Shown piece by piece: positions 9,363-20,678 of a stretch of 64,000 nucleotides of DNA. The notes under the pieces were generated by a model. It saw only the letters and a list, made by a program, of their open reading frames with translations, was not told the DNA's origin and ran no database searches. The position numbers and the translations under genes are program-made. Each line of letters starts with the position of its first letter. Within the stretch, counting starts at the first letter, position 1. This stretch comes from an uncultured Spirochaetota bacterium (GTDB lineage: Bacteria > Spirochaetota > Brachyspiria > Brachyspirales > Brachyspiraceae): positions 48,491 through 112,490 of the forward strand of contig CALXQJ010000012.1 in NCBI GenBank assembly GCA_944390575.1, read 5' to 3'.

Positions 9363-10087
9363 TTAATTCTCAAAATAAGTCTTTAAAAGATTATCATAAG
9401 TACCATTTTCTTTTATAGTAACTATAGCCTTATTAATCTTTTCTAAAAGCTCAGTATCTTCTTTTCTTATAGCAATAGCATACTCTTCTTGTTCTAATTT
9501 AGTATCTAATAACTTTATATCATCATTTATATTAGCATAAGCTTTGCAGGCTCATAGTCTAATATAACAGCATCTACTTTCTTAAATTTTAATCCTAAAA
9601 CAGATTCAGAAGTAGCATTAAATTGTTGTACATTGGCATTTTCTATTTTTGATGCTATTAAATCCCCAGTAAAGCCTAATACTACTCCTACTCTTTTTCC
9701 TTTTAAATCATCAATAGAGTTAATATCTGTATTATCTTTAGATACTAAAATAGATTGTTTAGATTTATAATAAGGGTCTGTAAAATTTACAAACTTCTTT
9801 CTCTCATCAGTAGCTGTCATACCCGCTATAATCAAATCTATCTTTTTAGATTGTAAAGCAGGAAGAAGTCCATCAAAAGACATATCTACAATCTCAACAT
9901 CTTTTTCTATAATATCAGCAACAGCCTTGATAAGATCTATATCAAATCCAACTATAGTTTGTCCATCTCTATACTCAAAAGGTTCAAATTCAGCATTAGT
10001 CCCAACATAAATCTTATTCTTATCCTCCTTAGAACAAGCAAGCAACATAAGTACAGAAATAAGTAAACATAATATTTTTTTAATCAT
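9363..10087 (-). pseudogene. Second amino-acid-binding lipoprotein, frameshifted near the C terminus
   Basis: A tandem paralogue of the binding protein at 8605. The intact frame runs from the ATG at 10087 for 186 residues with a lipobox LLACS and the same GFDIDL and DLIIAGM motifs, then ends at a premature stop. Beyond it, in the -1 frame, the missing tail continues as ANINDDIKLLDTK and finishes NGTYDNLLKTYFEN at 9363. Restoring one A to the AAA run at 9543-9545 (coding GCA AAA GCT TAT) rebuilds an uninterrupted 241-residue protein, the size of its neighbour. This is either a recent mutation or a base-calling error in a homopolymer. Confidence 0.85.
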
Positions 10088-10352
10088 TTTAATACTCCTT
10101 ATAGATTATCATAATAAAAATAGTTAATTAAACAAAAAAATGAGAATTATATACCAATACTTAGATATATTTAATTATTTTTTGAATTGAACGTTATTTA
10201 ATGAGATACGCCTACTTTTATATGAATTATAATAAATCTTCATAATAAATAGTCCTAATGTATGAAATATTAATATTGATTAAAAAAATTGTCAATATTC
10301 TTAAAAATAAAAATACTATCTTTTTTATAAAAAATAATATAATATAAAAATT

Positions 10353-10733
10353 ATGAGAGATGATAATAACTATAAAGAGATAGATGATAAAGATATAGAA
10401 ATATTTGATAAAGATGGAAATAGAATATATAGTAAAAAAGAATCAAAATCAAAAAATACTATATTAGCATGGATACCTTTATTATTAGCTTTTATATATA
10501 CTATATCTCCTATAGATATAATTCCAGACATTCCAATTATAGGCTGGACGGATGATTCTCTACTCATTATCACAGCTCTATTAAATGGAATACAAAATGG
10601 AATATTTGCAGATAATCCATATATAAATAAAGTATTAAATTATATAAAGTGGTCTATATTTATATTTGGAGTTATAGCAATACTTATAATGATTCTTTTA
10701 ATTACATTAATATTCAAACTCATAGTAAAATAA
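10353..10733 (+). CDS. DUF1232 (YkvA-like) membrane protein
   Basis: A 126-residue protein of unknown function. The DUF1232 core is visible as YTISPIDIIPDIPIIGWTDD (residues 47-66), which contains the family's signature Ser-Pro-Ile-Asp-x-Ile-Pro. The N-terminal 27 residues are charged, one hydrophobic segment precedes the core and another closes the protein (about 97-124). It stands between the amino-acid transporter and a TDT transporter; its stop codon abuts that of the convergent transporter gene. No pathway is suggested by the context. Confidence 0.85.
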   Translation: MRDDNNYKEIDDKDIEIFDKDGNRIYSKKESKSKNTILAWIPLLLAFIYTISPIDIIPDIPIIGWTDDSLLIITALLNGIQNGIFADNPYINKVLNYIKWSIFIFGVIAILIMILLITLIFKLIVK

Positions 10734-11672
10734 TTATGCTTTTTTAATAGCATTTCTATATATAAAAAACATCATATTTAAAAACACCCAAAAAATCATA
10801 ATAGAAGCTACAATAAGTTCAAATATAGCAATAGCATTCCAAATATAAAAATACTCACTATTGATACTATTCATATACTTAGCATACTTAAGTAAAGCCT
10901 GAGCACCTATAGCAAGAGGGAAAGTATAAGCTGCAAATAATGGAATAAACTTAATTCTAAAAGCTCTAAATAGAGATAAATAAACTTTAAAAGTAGTAAA
11001 AAGACCAAGACCTACAAGTATAGTAAGAAGTATAGTATTATAACTATCAAAAGCAGTTAAATATCCACAAAGACAAAGATTTGCAGGAGCTCCCATCACA
11101 GCAAAAGCAGGAAACCTATCATCAGAAAGCGAATCACTAAAAAGCATTCTATAAAAAATAAAAGGAAAAAGTATTAAATATAAAATAAGACCAACATATA
11201 CAATAATCTGAGAAACCAAAGGAAAACCCATATTACTACCAGTAACAGCAGCTACAACAATACCAACAGGAGGTACAAACCAAGTAGGTACTACATTATG
11301 ATGATCTTTAAAAGTTAATCTATGAAAAATAAACGTAAAAGCAAAAATAATATGAATAATAATAGCCAAAAACCATAAAGCAACACCCAGTGGACGAATA
11401 AATTGTACAACAGTAGAAGATATAACCATCAAAGACATATCCAAAGTAGGAATAGTACTACCAGATACAGGATGTTCTAAATCTTTAAGAAAATCATTAA
11501 AAGTATGAAATATCTTTGTTATAATAGTAAGTATTAATATAGCAGATATAAAAGCTCCTATATATGCAAAATACTTATTAGAAGTATATATAGTCCAAGA
11601 ATTAAATATACCCCCAATTCCAAGTGCAAGTCCAGTTAATGCAGTAGGTATTTTAGAAATAGTCTGTTTCAT
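10734..11672 (-). CDS. TDT-family transporter (TehA / C4-dicarboxylate / SLAC1-like)
   Basis: Membrane protein of 312 residues with about ten hydrophobic helices, the layout of the tellurite-resistance/dicarboxylate transporter family. The opening KIPTALTGLALGIGGIFNSW and the helix-5 region VPPVGIVVAAVTGSN match the family signature. Family members move organic anions or form anion channels; the name tellurite resistance reflects the founding member and need not apply here. It follows the rpoC terminator on the same strand and is therefore probably transcribed on its own. Substrate unknown. Confidence 0.82.
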   Translation of the reverse strand: MKQTISKIPTALTGLALGIGGIFNSWTIYTSNKYFAYIGAFISAILILTIITKIFHTFNDFLKDLEHPVSGSTIPTLDMSLMVISSTVVQFIRPLGVALWFLAIIIHIIFAFTFIFHRLTFKDHHNVVPTWFVPPVGIVVAAVTGSNMGFPLVSQIIVYVGLILYLILFPFIFYRMLFSDSLSDDRFPAFAVMGAPANLCLCGYLTAFDSYNTILLTILVGLGLFTTFKVYLSLFRAFRIKFIPLFAAYTFPLAIGAQALLKYAKYMNSINSEYFYIWNAIAIFELIVASIMIFWVFLNMMFFIYRNAIKKA

Positions 11673-11687
11673 AATATATTCTCCTTA

Positions 11688-11729
11688 TAATAAAATAAAA
11701 GCCCCTATCTCATAAGAAATAGAGGCTTT
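11688..11729 (-). terminator. Terminator of the rpoBC transcription unit
   Basis: On the minus strand GCCTCTAT (from 11726) pairs with ATAGGGGC (to 11701), one G-U pair, with a 10-base loop, and is followed by TTTTATTTTA. It starts 13 bases after the rpoC stop codon and is a standard intrinsic terminator. Confidence 0.85.
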
Positions 11730-11739
11730 ATAACTAAAA

Positions 11740-14700
11740 TCAAACAGTAATTTGCATTACTTCATCTTCTTTAGGTTTAGTATCACTATTATGAGCATTT
11801 TTATATAGGTCACCGCTCTCTTTATTGTATACACGAAGTTTATTATAAAGTTTAATACCAGTACCAGCAGGTATCAAGTGTCCTATAATAACATTCTCTT
11901 TTAATCCAAGAAGCTTATCAACCTTACCCTTAATAGCAGCATTAGTTAATACTTTTGTAGTCTCTTGGAATGAAGCAGAAGAAATAAAGCTTTCAGTATT
12001 AAGGGCAGCCTTAGTAAGTCCAAGTAATACAGGACGACCAGCAGCACCAACACCACCAGATTCTATAACCTTTCTATTTTCCTCTTCATACTCATACTTA
12101 TCAACATACTGTCCAACAATATACTTAGTATCCCCAGTTTCATATATTTCAAGTCTTCTAAGCATTTGTCTAATTATAATAGCAAAGTGTTTATCATTAA
12201 TAATAACTCCCTGCTGAGTATAAACACCTTGAATTTCATCAAGTAAGTAAGTCTGTAAAGCAAGATCTCCTTGAGTTTCTAATATGTCATGAGGATTAAT
12301 TTTTCCAGCACATAATTGAGTACCAGCCTCAACATAGTCTCCATTACGTACTAAAAGCATCTTACCATGAGGAATTAAATGCTTAGTCTCTTCATTACCC
12401 TCTTCATCCTTAATCTTAACAACTTTCTTACCCTTATGTGAACCACCAATCTCAACCTCACCAGAAATACCAGCAATAATAGCAGCATCTTTAGGCTTCT
12501 GAGCTTCAAGTAATTCTTGTACACGAGGAAGACCTCCTGTAATATCCTTACTCTTTTGCTGTACACGAGGTAATTTTGCAATAACTTCACCTATTTCCAC
12601 ATTAGAGTTATTTTCAACAAGAAGCTGAGCACCATTAGGAATATCAGTTTCAGATACAGCACCATCAGCACCTATAATAAGCACCTTAGGCTGTAATTTT
12701 TCATCTTTGAACTCCTGAATAATATAAGTCTTATTTCCAGTCTGTTCATCTATCTCTTCAATCATTGTTCTACCAAGTTCAATTTCATGATACTTAACAA
12801 CACCAGCAGCTTCAGCAATGATAGGTTCATTATAAGTATCAAAACTTGCAATAACAACATTTTCATCAATAAATGTATGCTCTTCAACCTTATACTCAGT
12901 ACCAACCTTAATTTGTATAGTATGAGTAATACCAGTAATCATTAAATACTTATCATCAGCAGTAATTTTTAAAGTACCAATATGAGTAGCTTTAATCTCC
13001 TCACCCGACTTAGTACGAGCAATAACATCTCCAATTAAAACCTGAGCATTATTTTCAAATAATACCTCATCAATATCACTCTTCTCCCACTTATCTAATA
13101 CACGTCTAATAGTTAAATCACCCTTACGAGCTGTAATCTTAACACCATTAGGCTGTACAATATAATTAGAAAACTGCTCTATATAAACAGGATATTTAAC
13201 CTTAACTTCATTTTCCTCAACCGAACTTGAAGCAACACCACCAATATGGAAAGTTCTCATCGTAAGCTGAGTACCAGGCTGACCAATAGATTGAGCAGCA
13301 ACAACACCGACAGCCTCACCAATAGCAGCCAAATTATTAGTAGATAAACTTCTACCATAACATTTCTGACAAACACCCATCTTACTTTCACAAGTTAAAG
13401 GATGACGAATATTAATTTTTTCTATACCAGCTTTTTCTATTAATTCACCAATTTCTTCTGTAATTTCAGTATCAGGAGAACATATAAGCTCTTTAGTATT
13501 AGGATTATAAATATGCTCATTGCTGAAAAATCCAATAACACGATTCTTTAAAGGATCAACAATTTCATCACCCGAACGTATAGCCTCAACAGTAATACCC
13601 TTAATAGTACCACAATCAGGCTCAGAAACAACAACTCCAATAGCAACATCAACAAGTCTTCTTGTAAGATATCCAGCATTAGAAGTTTTAAGAGCAGTAT
13701 CGGCAAGACCTTTTCTCGCACCGTGAGTAGAAATAAAGTATTCTTGTACTGTTAGTCCCTCTTTAAAGTTTGAGATAATAGGAAGCTCAATAATGTCCCC
13801 ATTAGGCTTAGCCATAAGACCACGCATACCTGCAAGCTGTCTTATCTGCTGTTTAGAACCACGAGCTCCTGATTCTGCCATTATATAAACAGGATTAAAT
13901 CCATCCTGATTTTGTCTTAAATTAGCCATCATAGCTTCAGTAATTTTACTTTCAACTGTAGTCCAAAGGTCTATAACTTTCTGACTTCTTTCATCATTAG
14001 TCATAATACCATTCATATACTGAGCTTGAAGATTTTCTACCTCTTTTGTAGCAGCTTCTATTTCATTTTTCTTCATTTCTGGAATAACTATATCAGAAAT
14101 AGAAATAGTAGAAGCAAATATAGTAGCACTATTATAACCAAGCTCTTTAATATCATCAAGCATAGTTACAGTTACAGCAGTACCATGTTTTAAGTATACA
14201 TTATGAATAAGATTAGCTAAATCTTTACTGTTAAAGTCTCTATTTTGGAATCTAAAGTCTTCTGGTAGTACTTCATTAAACTTAATTCTACCAACAGAAG
14301 TTTCAACAAACTCTTCTTCACCAGTATCTTTATTAGTCATTAATACTTTTATACGAGCTTCTAACTCTACTAAATTACAATCATAAGCAAGTAAAGCATC
14401 TCTACAAGAAGAGAATACCTTATTTTCTCCCTTACATCCAGTTCTAAGTTTAGTTAAGTAGCTAATACCAAGAACTATATCCTGAGTAGGATTTACTACA
14501 GGTTCACCGTTTGCAGGGTTTAGAATATTATGAGGAGCAAGCATTAAAGTCCAAGCCTCAATTTGAGCCTCTGCAGAAAGTGGAGTGTGAACAGCCATCT
14601 GGTCACCGTCAAAGTCAGCATTGTAGGCATGACACACTAAAGGATGAAGCTGTATAGCCTTACCCTCTACTAATACAGGTTCAAAAGCCTGAATACCAAG

Positions 14701-15957
14701 TCTGTGAAGAGTAGGAGCTCTGTTTAATAATACAGGATGTTCTTTAGCAATTTCCTCTAAAGCACCCCAAACTTCTTCTCTACCCTCTTCTACTATCTTT
14801 TTAGCACTTTTAATATTATGAGCATTATTAGTTTCTACTAACTTTTTCATAATAAAAGGCTTAAATAATTCAACAGCCATTTTCTTAGGAAGACCACATT
14901 GATGCATTTTTAAACGTGGTCCTGCAACAATAACAGAACGTCCAGAATAGTCTACACGCTTACCTAAAAGGTTTTGACGGAAACGTCCTTGCTTACCCTT
15001 TAACATATCTGAAAGAGATTTTAAAGGTCTATTTCCTGGTCCTTTTACTACTTTCTTTCTTCTGCTATTATCAAATAAAGCATCAACAGCTTCTTGTAGC
15101 ATTCTCTTTTCATTTCTTATGATAATATCAGGAGCTCTTAATACTAAAAGTCTCTTAAGACGTATATTTCTGTTAATTACTCTTCTATATAAATCATTCA
15201 AATCAGAAGTAGCAAATCTACCACCATCAAGCTGTACCATAGGACGAAGTTCTGGTGGTATAACAGGTACAACATCAAGTATCATCCAAGTAGGATCATT
15301 TCCAGAAGCTTTGAAATCTTCAAATATTTCAAGACGCTTTCTAGTACGTCTATCAGATTTTTCACCTTTTTTAATCATCTCTTCACGAAGTTTTCTAATT
15401 TCTTCATCTATATCAAGGTCTTTAAGCATATTTCTAATGCCCTCAGCACCTATTCCTATTCTAATATCATCACCATACTTATCTAAAGCTTCATTATACT
15501 GTTCTTCAGTTAATAATTCACCCTTATTATAAGCATTATCAGGAGAATCTATAACAACATATCTTTCAAAATAAAGTACACTTCTTAAATGTGAAATATT
15601 CATATTTAGAAGAAGTCCTATTCTTGAAGGAGTGTTTCTATAATACCAAATATGAGCAACAGGAGCAGCAAGTTCAATATGTCCCATTCTCTCACGGCGA
15701 ACTTTAAAGTGAGTTACCTCAACTCCACATTTATCACAAACAACACCCTTATAGCGAATACTCTTAAACTTACCACAATAACATTCATACTCTTTAGTAG
15801 TACCAAATATTTTTTCGCAGAAAAGTCCATCACGCTCAGGTCTTAAAGTTCTATAATTAATAGTTTCAGGCTTTTTAACTTCGCCATAACTCCAATCTCT
15901 CATAACTTGAGGTGAAGCTATACTAATTTTTAATTGGTCAAAGTTTGTAAATTGCAT
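11740..15957 (-). CDS. rpoC: RNA polymerase beta' subunit
   Basis: Catalytic subunit of RNA polymerase, 1405 residues, the usual bacterial length. The N-terminal zinc site is present as CYCGK and CDKCG, the active-site magnesium loop as NADFDGDQM, and the second zinc site as CGTIKG with [13 protein letters not shown]. The bridge-helix and trigger-loop region ([19 protein letters not shown]) is intact. It begins 21 bases after rpoB with the ribosome site AGGAGA before the ATG, and is the last gene of the ribosomal-protein and polymerase run, closed by a terminator. No insertion or break was seen. Confidence 0.99.
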   Translation of the reverse strand: MQFTNFDQLKISIASPQVMRDWSYGEVKKPETINYRTLRPERDGLFCEKIFGTTKEYECYCGKFKSIRYKGVVCDKCGVEVTHFKVRRERMGHIELAAPVAHIWYYRNTPSRIGLLLNMNISHLRSVLYFERYVVIDSPDNAYNKGELLTEEQYNEALDKYGDDIRIGIGAEGIRNMLKDLDIDEEIRKLREEMIKKGEKSDRRTRKRLEIFEDFKASGNDPTWMILDVVPVIPPELRPMVQLDGGRFATSDLNDLYRRVINRNIRLKRLLVLRAPDIIIRNEKRMLQEAVDALFDNSRRKKVVKGPGNRPLKSLSDMLKGKQGRFRQNLLGKRVDYSGRSVIVAGPRLKMHQCGLPKKMAVELFKPFIMKKLVETNNAHNIKSAKKIVEEGREEVWGALEEIAKEHPVLLNRAPTLHRLGIQAFEPVLVEGKAIQLHPLVCHAYNADFDGDQMAVHTPLSAEAQIEAWTLMLAPHNILNPANGEPVVNPTQDIVLGISYLTKLRTGCKGENKVFSSCRDALLAYDCNLVELEARIKVLMTNKDTGEEEFVETSVGRIKFNEVLPEDFRFQNRDFNSKDLANLIHNVYLKHGTAVTVTMLDDIKELGYNSATIFASTISISDIVIPEMKKNEIEAATKEVENLQAQYMNGIMTNDERSQKVIDLWTTVESKITEAMMANLRQNQDGFNPVYIMAESGARGSKQQIRQLAGMRGLMAKPNGDIIELPIISNFKEGLTVQEYFISTHGARKGLADTALKTSNAGYLTRRLVDVAIGVVVSEPDCGTIKGITVEAIRSGDEIVDPLKNRVIGFFSNEHIYNPNTKELICSPDTEITEEIGELIEKAGIEKINIRHPLTCESKMGVCQKCYGRSLSTNNLAAIGEAVGVVAAQSIGQPGTQLTMRTFHIGGVASSSVEENEVKVKYPVYIEQFSNYIVQPNGVKITARKGDLTIRRVLDKWEKSDIDEVLFENNAQVLIGDVIARTKSGEEIKATHIGTLKITADDKYLMITGITHTIQIKVGTEYKVEEHTFIDENVVIASFDTYNEPIIAEAAGVVKYHEIELGRTMIEEIDEQTGNKTYIIQEFKDEKLQPKVLIIGADGAVSETDIPNGAQLLVENNSNVEIGEVIAKLPRVQQKSKDITGGLPRVQELLEAQKPKDAAIIAGISGEVEIGGSHKGKKVVKIKDEEGNEETKHLIPHGKMLLVRNGDYVEAGTQLCAGKINPHDILETQGDLALQTYLLDEIQGVYTQQGVIINDKHFAIIIRQMLRRLEIYETGDTKYIVGQYVDKYEYEEENRKVIESGGVGAAGRPVLLGLTKAALNTESFISSASFQETTKVLTNAAIKGKVDKLLGLKENVIIGHLIPAGTGIKLYNKLRVYNKESGDLYKNAHNSDTKPKEDEVMQITV

Positions 15958-15978
15958 TAAACTTTCTCCTAAAATAGA

Positions 15979-18900
15979 TTATTTAAAAATCTTAGTTTGT
16001 TTCTTAGTTTTCTGTTTCAACTCTTTCTCTGTAGAAGGTAATTGTACTCCTTCTTCATCGTGAATAGTAATATTAAGTCCCAAACCTCTAAGCTCTTGTA
16101 CTAATACATTGAAACTTTCTGGTATACCTGGTGAAGATATTACATCACCTTTAACAATAGACTCATATATTCTTGCACGACCTGTCATATCATCAGATTT
16201 AACAGTTAAGAACTCTTGAAGCATATTAGCAGCTCCATAAGCCTCGAGTGCCCAAACTTCCATCTCTCCAAGTCTCTGACCACCAAACTGAGATTTACCT
16301 CCAAGTGGCTGTTGAGTAACAAGTGAGTAAGGACCAGTACTTCTAGCGTGAACCTTATCTTCTACTAAGTGATTTAATTTAAGCATATACATCATACCAA
16401 CAGCAACCTCATTTTTGAAAGGCTCTCCAGTTCTACCATCATAAAGCTGAACCTTACCGTTGACATTCATACCACTAAATTCAAAAGCCTCTTTTAAAGC
16501 CTCTTCCTTAGGACCCTCAAATACAGGACAAGCATACTTAATACCCATCTTATGACCAGACCAACCAAGTAACATCTCTATAACCTGACCAATGTTCATA
16601 CGAGAAGGTACACCAAGTGGATTTAAACAAATATCAATAGGAGTACCATCTTCTAAGAAAGGCATATCCTCTATAGGCATAATCTTAGCTACAACACCTT
16701 TGTTACCGTGGCGTCCTGCCATTTTATCACCTTCTTGTATTATTCGCTTTTTAGCTAAAAATACCTTTACAACCTCTTCAACGCCCGGCTTTAATTCATC
16801 ACCATTCTCGCGACTATAAACGCGTACATCTATAACTGTACCCTCTTTACCGTGTGGTACTCTTAAAGAAGTGTCTTTTACATCGCGAGCTTTTTCACCA
16901 AATATAGAATGTAGAAGTCTATATTCTGGTGTTATTTCTGTTTCTCCCTTTGGAGTTACTTTACCTACTAATATATCACCTGCCTTAACCTTAGCACCTA
17001 TTCTAACAATACCACGCTCATCAAGGTTCTTGAAAGCAGCATCTGATACATTAGGTATATCTCTTGTAATATTTTCTTTATCTAATTTCGTTTCACGTGC
17101 TTCTACTTGGAATTCTTCTATGTGTATAGAAGTAAATACATCTTCTTGAACTAATCTTTTACTTAATAATATAGCATCCTCGAAGTTGTATCCTTCAAAA
17201 ATCATAAATGCAGCTAATACATTACGTCCAAGTGCTAATTCACCATGATCTGTAGCTGGACCATCTGCAAGAAGACCACCAGCTTTAACTGTATCACCAT
17301 AATTTACAACTGGTCTTTGATGATAATTTGTATCTTGGTTTGTTCTTTGATACTTAATTAAATCATATACATCAAAGTCATTATCATGATCTTGCTTTGT
17401 TGGCTTGATTACTATTTGGTCGTGTACTACTTTTATAACTTTACCTGCTCTTTTTGCATGAACTGCAATACCTGTACCTGGCTGACAAATTTTAGCCTCT
17501 ACTCCAGTACCTACTATTGGGCTTTCTGGGTATAATAATGGTACACTTTGACGTTGCATGTTTGAACCCATTAATGCACGATTGGCGTCGTCATGCTCTA
17601 AGAATGGGATTAATGAACTTGAAAGTGATACTATCTGCTGAGGCGATACGTCCATATATTGTACCTGTTCTGGTGATGAATATGGAATTTCTGACTTATA
17701 TCTTGTTGGGATAAGATTATCTTTGAATGAACCATCTTCATTTATAGGAGTATTCGCATCTGCTATATGATAACGCTCTTCATCGTGAGCTGTTAAATAT
17801 TCTATTTCATCTGTAACTTTTCCATTTACAACTTTTCTATATGGAGTCTCTAAGAATCCGTGTTTATTTATTCTAGAGTAAGTAGCAAGTGATACTATAA
17901 GTCCGATGTTTGGACCTTCTGGTGTCTCAATAGGACATACTTTACCATAATGCGTATAATGTACGTCACGAACCTCAAAACCTGCTCTATCTCTTGTTAA
18001 ACCACCTGGACCTAAGGCATTTAATCTTCTTTTATGAGTTATCTCTGATAGTGGATTATTCTGATCCATAAACTGAGATAATTGGCTTGTACCATAGAAC
18101 TCTTTAATAACTGCTTGTACTAATTTTATACTTATTAAAGATTGTGGAGTTACTGCTTCTGTATCTTGCATTTGCATTCTTTCTTTTGCAATACGCTCCA
18201 TTCTTGTAAAGCCTGTTTTTATTTGCATAGAAAGTAATTCACCAATACTTCTAATACGTCTATTACCTAAATGATCTATATCATCTAATTGTTCTTCATT
18301 TATAAATACTTTAATCAAAAATCTAATAGTACTTATGATATCTTCATGATCTAAAACTTTTGAAGTTTTACTTTCTGGGAAATTTAATCTCTTATTAATT
18401 TTATAACGACCAACATCACCTAAAGCATAAGTACGAGGATCAAATACTAAATCATTACAAGTTTTAATAACATTTTCTACTAAAGCAGGCTCACCCGGTC
18501 TTATAACATTATATATTTTAATACAAGCCTCTTTTTGATCTTTAGTAGTATCCTTATCTAAAGTATTAATTATAGTTACATTCTCTTTAATAGAATCCAT
18601 ATTTAATACTTCAATTTCATCAATACCACTCATTAAAAGTCTCTCAGCTAAGTTGGCATTGATTAATTCACCTGGATTTAAGATAGTCTCTTCTGGATTA
18701 TCTATATCATAAACTGTAGAATAAGAACGTTTACCTATTAATTTTTCTTTCTTTTCATCATCAGAAAGTTTTGATAATGAAATTTTATCTATAGAATAAA
18801 AAAGCTTTAATATTTCTTCATTTGTAGTGATACCAATAGCACGTAAAAATACAGTTACAGGAAGTTTTTTCTTTCTGTCTATTCTTACATACATAATATC

Positions 18901-19500
18901 TTTTTTATGATCAAGCTCAAACTCTAACCAAGTACCTCTATCTGGAATGATTTTTGCTACGAAGATAGAATCTCTCTCACTTCTGTTAAATACAACACCA
19001 GGGGATCTATGTATCTGAGAAACAACGACTCTCTCAGCACCATTAATAATAAAAGTACCTCTATCAGTCATAGCAGGTATATCACCTACAAAGATCTCTT
19101 GTTCAATAATTCTTTCTGGATCTCTTACTGTTAATTGAACTTTAATTTTAAAAGGATAGGCATAAGTTTTATCTCTTCTTCTTGCTTCTCTTTCTGTAAG
19201 CTTAGGTTCTCCTATAGAGTAAGAGATAAATTCTATTTGCATCTTTTCATTAGAAGCTACAATAGGGAAAATAGAATTTAATACCTCTTGTAGACCTTCA
19301 TTTTTTCTTTTATCTTCAGGTACATCTTTTTGAAGGAAACTTTTGTATGAATCTTTTTGTATAGCGAGTAAATCAGGAGGTTCTATAACAGATGCTGAAC
19401 GCGAAAAGTTTACACGTCCATTTTCTATTCGGTATTTTTTAGCGAACTCTACCCCACGCTCTTTATATACTTTATTATCTATTTGAACATTGCTAGACAT
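15979..19500 (-). CDS. rpoB: RNA polymerase beta subunit
   Basis: Second large subunit of RNA polymerase, 1173 residues. The rifampicin-binding cluster I is easily aligned (SQLSQFMDQNNP, THKRR, ALGPGGLTRDRAGFEVRD). The residue matching Ser531 of E. coli is Asn494 (codon AAT, 18019-18021); Asp516 and His526 are conserved as Asp479 and His489. Asn at this position has been reported for rifampicin-tolerant spirochaetes. The C terminus carries the conserved GGKSQFGGQRLGEMEVWALEA segment. It follows rplL after a 110-base gap that holds a strong hairpin. Confidence 0.99.
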   Translation of the reverse strand: MSSNVQIDNKVYKERGVEFAKKYRIENGRVNFSRSASVIEPPDLLAIQKDSYKSFLQKDVPEDKRKNEGLQEVLNSIFPIVASNEKMQIEFISYSIGEPKLTEREARRRDKTYAYPFKIKVQLTVRDPERIIEQEIFVGDIPAMTDRGTFIINGAERVVVSQIHRSPGVVFNRSERDSIFVAKIIPDRGTWLEFELDHKKDIMYVRIDRKKKLPVTVFLRAIGITTNEEILKLFYSIDKISLSKLSDDEKKEKLIGKRSYSTVYDIDNPEETILNPGELINANLAERLLMSGIDEIEVLNMDSIKENVTIINTLDKDTTKDQKEACIKIYNVIRPGEPALVENVIKTCNDLVFDPRTYALGDVGRYKINKRLNFPESKTSKVLDHEDIISTIRFLIKVFINEEQLDDIDHLGNRRIRSIGELLSMQIKTGFTRMERIAKERMQMQDTEAVTPQSLISIKLVQAVIKEFYGTSQLSQFMDQNNPLSEITHKRRLNALGPGGLTRDRAGFEVRDVHYTHYGKVCPIETPEGPNIGLIVSLATYSRINKHGFLETPYRKVVNGKVTDEIEYLTAHDEERYHIADANTPINEDGSFKDNLIPTRYKSEIPYSSPEQVQYMDVSPQQIVSLSSSLIPFLEHDDANRALMGSNMQRQSVPLLYPESPIVGTGVEAKICQPGTGIAVHAKRAGKVIKVVHDQIVIKPTKQDHDNDFDVYDLIKYQRTNQDTNYHQRPVVNYGDTVKAGGLLADGPATDHGELALGRNVLAAFMIFEGYNFEDAILLSKRLVQEDVFTSIHIEEFQVEARETKLDKENITRDIPNVSDAAFKNLDERGIVRIGAKVKAGDILVGKVTPKGETEITPEYRLLHSIFGEKARDVKDTSLRVPHGKEGTVIDVRVYSRENGDELKPGVEEVVKVFLAKKRIIQEGDKMAGRHGNKGVVAKIMPIEDMPFLEDGTPIDICLNPLGVPSRMNIGQVIEMLLGWSGHKMGIKYACPVFEGPKEEALKEAFEFSGMNVNGKVQLYDGRTGEPFKNEVAVGMMYMLKLNHLVEDKVHARSTGPYSLVTQQPLGGKSQFGGQRLGEMEVWALEAYGAANMLQEFLTVKSDDMTGRARIYESIVKGDVISSPGIPESFNVLVQELRGLGLNITIHDEEGVQLPSTEKELKQKTKKQTKIFK

Positions 19501-19551
19501 ATTTGAAAAGATCTCCAGTTATTTAGCTTTTTTATTAAAAAATACTACAAT

Positions 19552-19579
19552 AAGAAGGGTACATACTTATACCCTTCTT
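19552..19579 (-). promoter_or_regulatory. Hairpin between rplL and rpoB (attenuator or processing site)
   Basis: A perfect 10-bp inverted repeat, AAGAAGGGTA with TACCCTTCTT around an 8-base loop, sits in the rplL-rpoB gap. No uninterrupted T tract follows it directly on the transcribed strand, so it is more likely a partial attenuator or an RNase III site, as is known at the same place in E. coli. The role is inferred. Confidence 0.6.
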
Positions 19580-19610
19580 AAAAAAATTTATTTAACAATC
19601 AAAAAATTGA

Positions 19611-19994
19611 TTATTTAATTTCTACTTTACCACCAGCAGCTTCTAATTGCTTTTTAATAGCTTCTGCTTCTTCTTTAGTAGCACCAGCTTTAACAACCTC
19701 GCCACCTTTTTCTACAGCATCTTTAGCTTCTTTTAAGCCAAGACCAGATACTGCTCTAACTTCTTTAATTAAAGCAATTTTCTGTGCAGCATCAAAACCT
19801 GTTAATACTACATCAAAAGAAGTTTTTTCATCATCACCACCAGCTGCTGGAGCTCCACCTGCAGGTGCTGCTGCTACTGCTGCTACTGGCATAGCTGCTG
19901 TAACATTAAATTTTTCTTTAATAGCTTCTACTAACTCGTGAAGCTCTATAACTTTCATTTCTTCTATCGCTTTTAAAATTTCTTCTTTAGTCAT
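19611..19994 (-). CDS. rplL: 50S ribosomal protein L7/L12
   Basis: Stalk protein of the large ribosomal subunit that recruits translation GTPases, 127 residues. The N-terminal dimerisation helix is followed by an Ala/Gly/Pro-rich hinge ([15 protein letters not shown]) and the conserved C-terminal domain with [33 protein letters not shown] and [14 protein letters not shown]. Position between rplJ and rpoB is the classical one. A GGAG ribosome site precedes the ATG. Confidence 0.99.
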   Translation of the reverse strand: MTKEEILKAIEEMKVIELHELVEAIKEKFNVTAAMPVAAVAAAPAGGAPAAGGDDEKTSFDVVLTGFDAAQKIALIKEVRAVSGLGLKEAKDAVEKGGEVVKAGATKEEAEAIKKQLEAAGGKVEIK

Positions 19995-20052
19995 TTTAGT
20001 CTCCTTAAAACTTTATAAAATATTAATTAATTTTCAATTTGTAAAAAACAGC

Positions 20053-20577
20053 TTAAGCTGATTTTTTCTTCTCTTCTTCAACACTATCAAGCACATAAGC
20101 AAGCTCTGATATAACACTGTGCATAGAGTTTGCAAAACCAGAAATAGGAGCCTGAAGAGCTGTAACAAGATGAGAAAGTAAAACATCTTTTGGAGGAATA
20201 TCAGCTACTATCTTAACGCTATTAGCATCTAAGATATCCTCTCCCATATAACCGCCTTTGATTTTTATCTTATCATTTTTCTTAGCGGCTTCGCTTATTA
20301 CCTTAGCAGCTGCTGGCATTTCACCTTTAGCAAATACCACTGCTGTAGGATTAATAAACATTTCATCATTTACTTCTCTACCTAAATCTCTTAAAGCAAT
20401 ATCTATTAAAGAGTTCTTACAAACTTTTAAAGAAGCAGAATTCTTTGCTAATTCACGTCTTAATTCTGTAAGCTGTGTTACTGTAGTACCTCTATAATCA
20501 AAGAATACTAAACCACTACAATCAGCAAAACTTTCTTTAAGAAGTGAAACTGTTTCAAGATTTTTTTTATTAGGCAT
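20053..20577 (-). CDS. rplJ: 50S ribosomal protein L10
   Basis: Anchors the L7/L12 stalk to 23S rRNA, 174 residues. The N-terminal rRNA-binding domain (GLVFFDYRGTTVTQLTELRR) and the C-terminal helix that binds L7/L12 dimers (GFANSMHSVISELAYVLDSV) are both visible. The 101 bases before it (20578-20678) are the place where an L10 autoregulatory leader would lie, but I could not draw a convincing structure by eye. A GAGGTGA ribosome site precedes the start codon. Confidence 0.98.
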   Translation of the reverse strand: MPNKKNLETVSLLKESFADCSGLVFFDYRGTTVTQLTELRRELAKNSASLKVCKNSLIDIALRDLGREVNDEMFINPTAVVFAKGEMPAAAKVISEAAKKNDKIKIKGGYMGEDILDANSVKIVADIPPKDVLLSHLVTALQAPISGFANSMHSVISELAYVLDSVEEEKKKSA

Positions 20578-20678
20578 AACATCACCTCTTTATTATTAAA
20601 CTATATTCATAATTATATTTATATAATGGGATCACAAAATATAAATTAAACTACAAAAATAGAATTACGCATTTTTTA

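Noticed and set aside
10088..10352. A hidden gene or RNA in the gap between the second binding protein and the DUF1232 gene.
   Set aside because: All frames contain frequent stops and no ribosome site or clear hairpin was found; it is most likely promoter sequence for the two divergent units.
12375..20497. Several plus-strand and other-frame open frames of 65-137 codons inside rpoC, rpoB and rplJ.
   Set aside because: They lie entirely within conserved genes on the other strand or frame, lack ribosome sites and show no recognisable domains.
20578..20678. An L10 (rplJL) autoregulatory RNA leader.
   Set aside because: The position fits, but no convincing stem or kink-turn could be recognised without a folding program.
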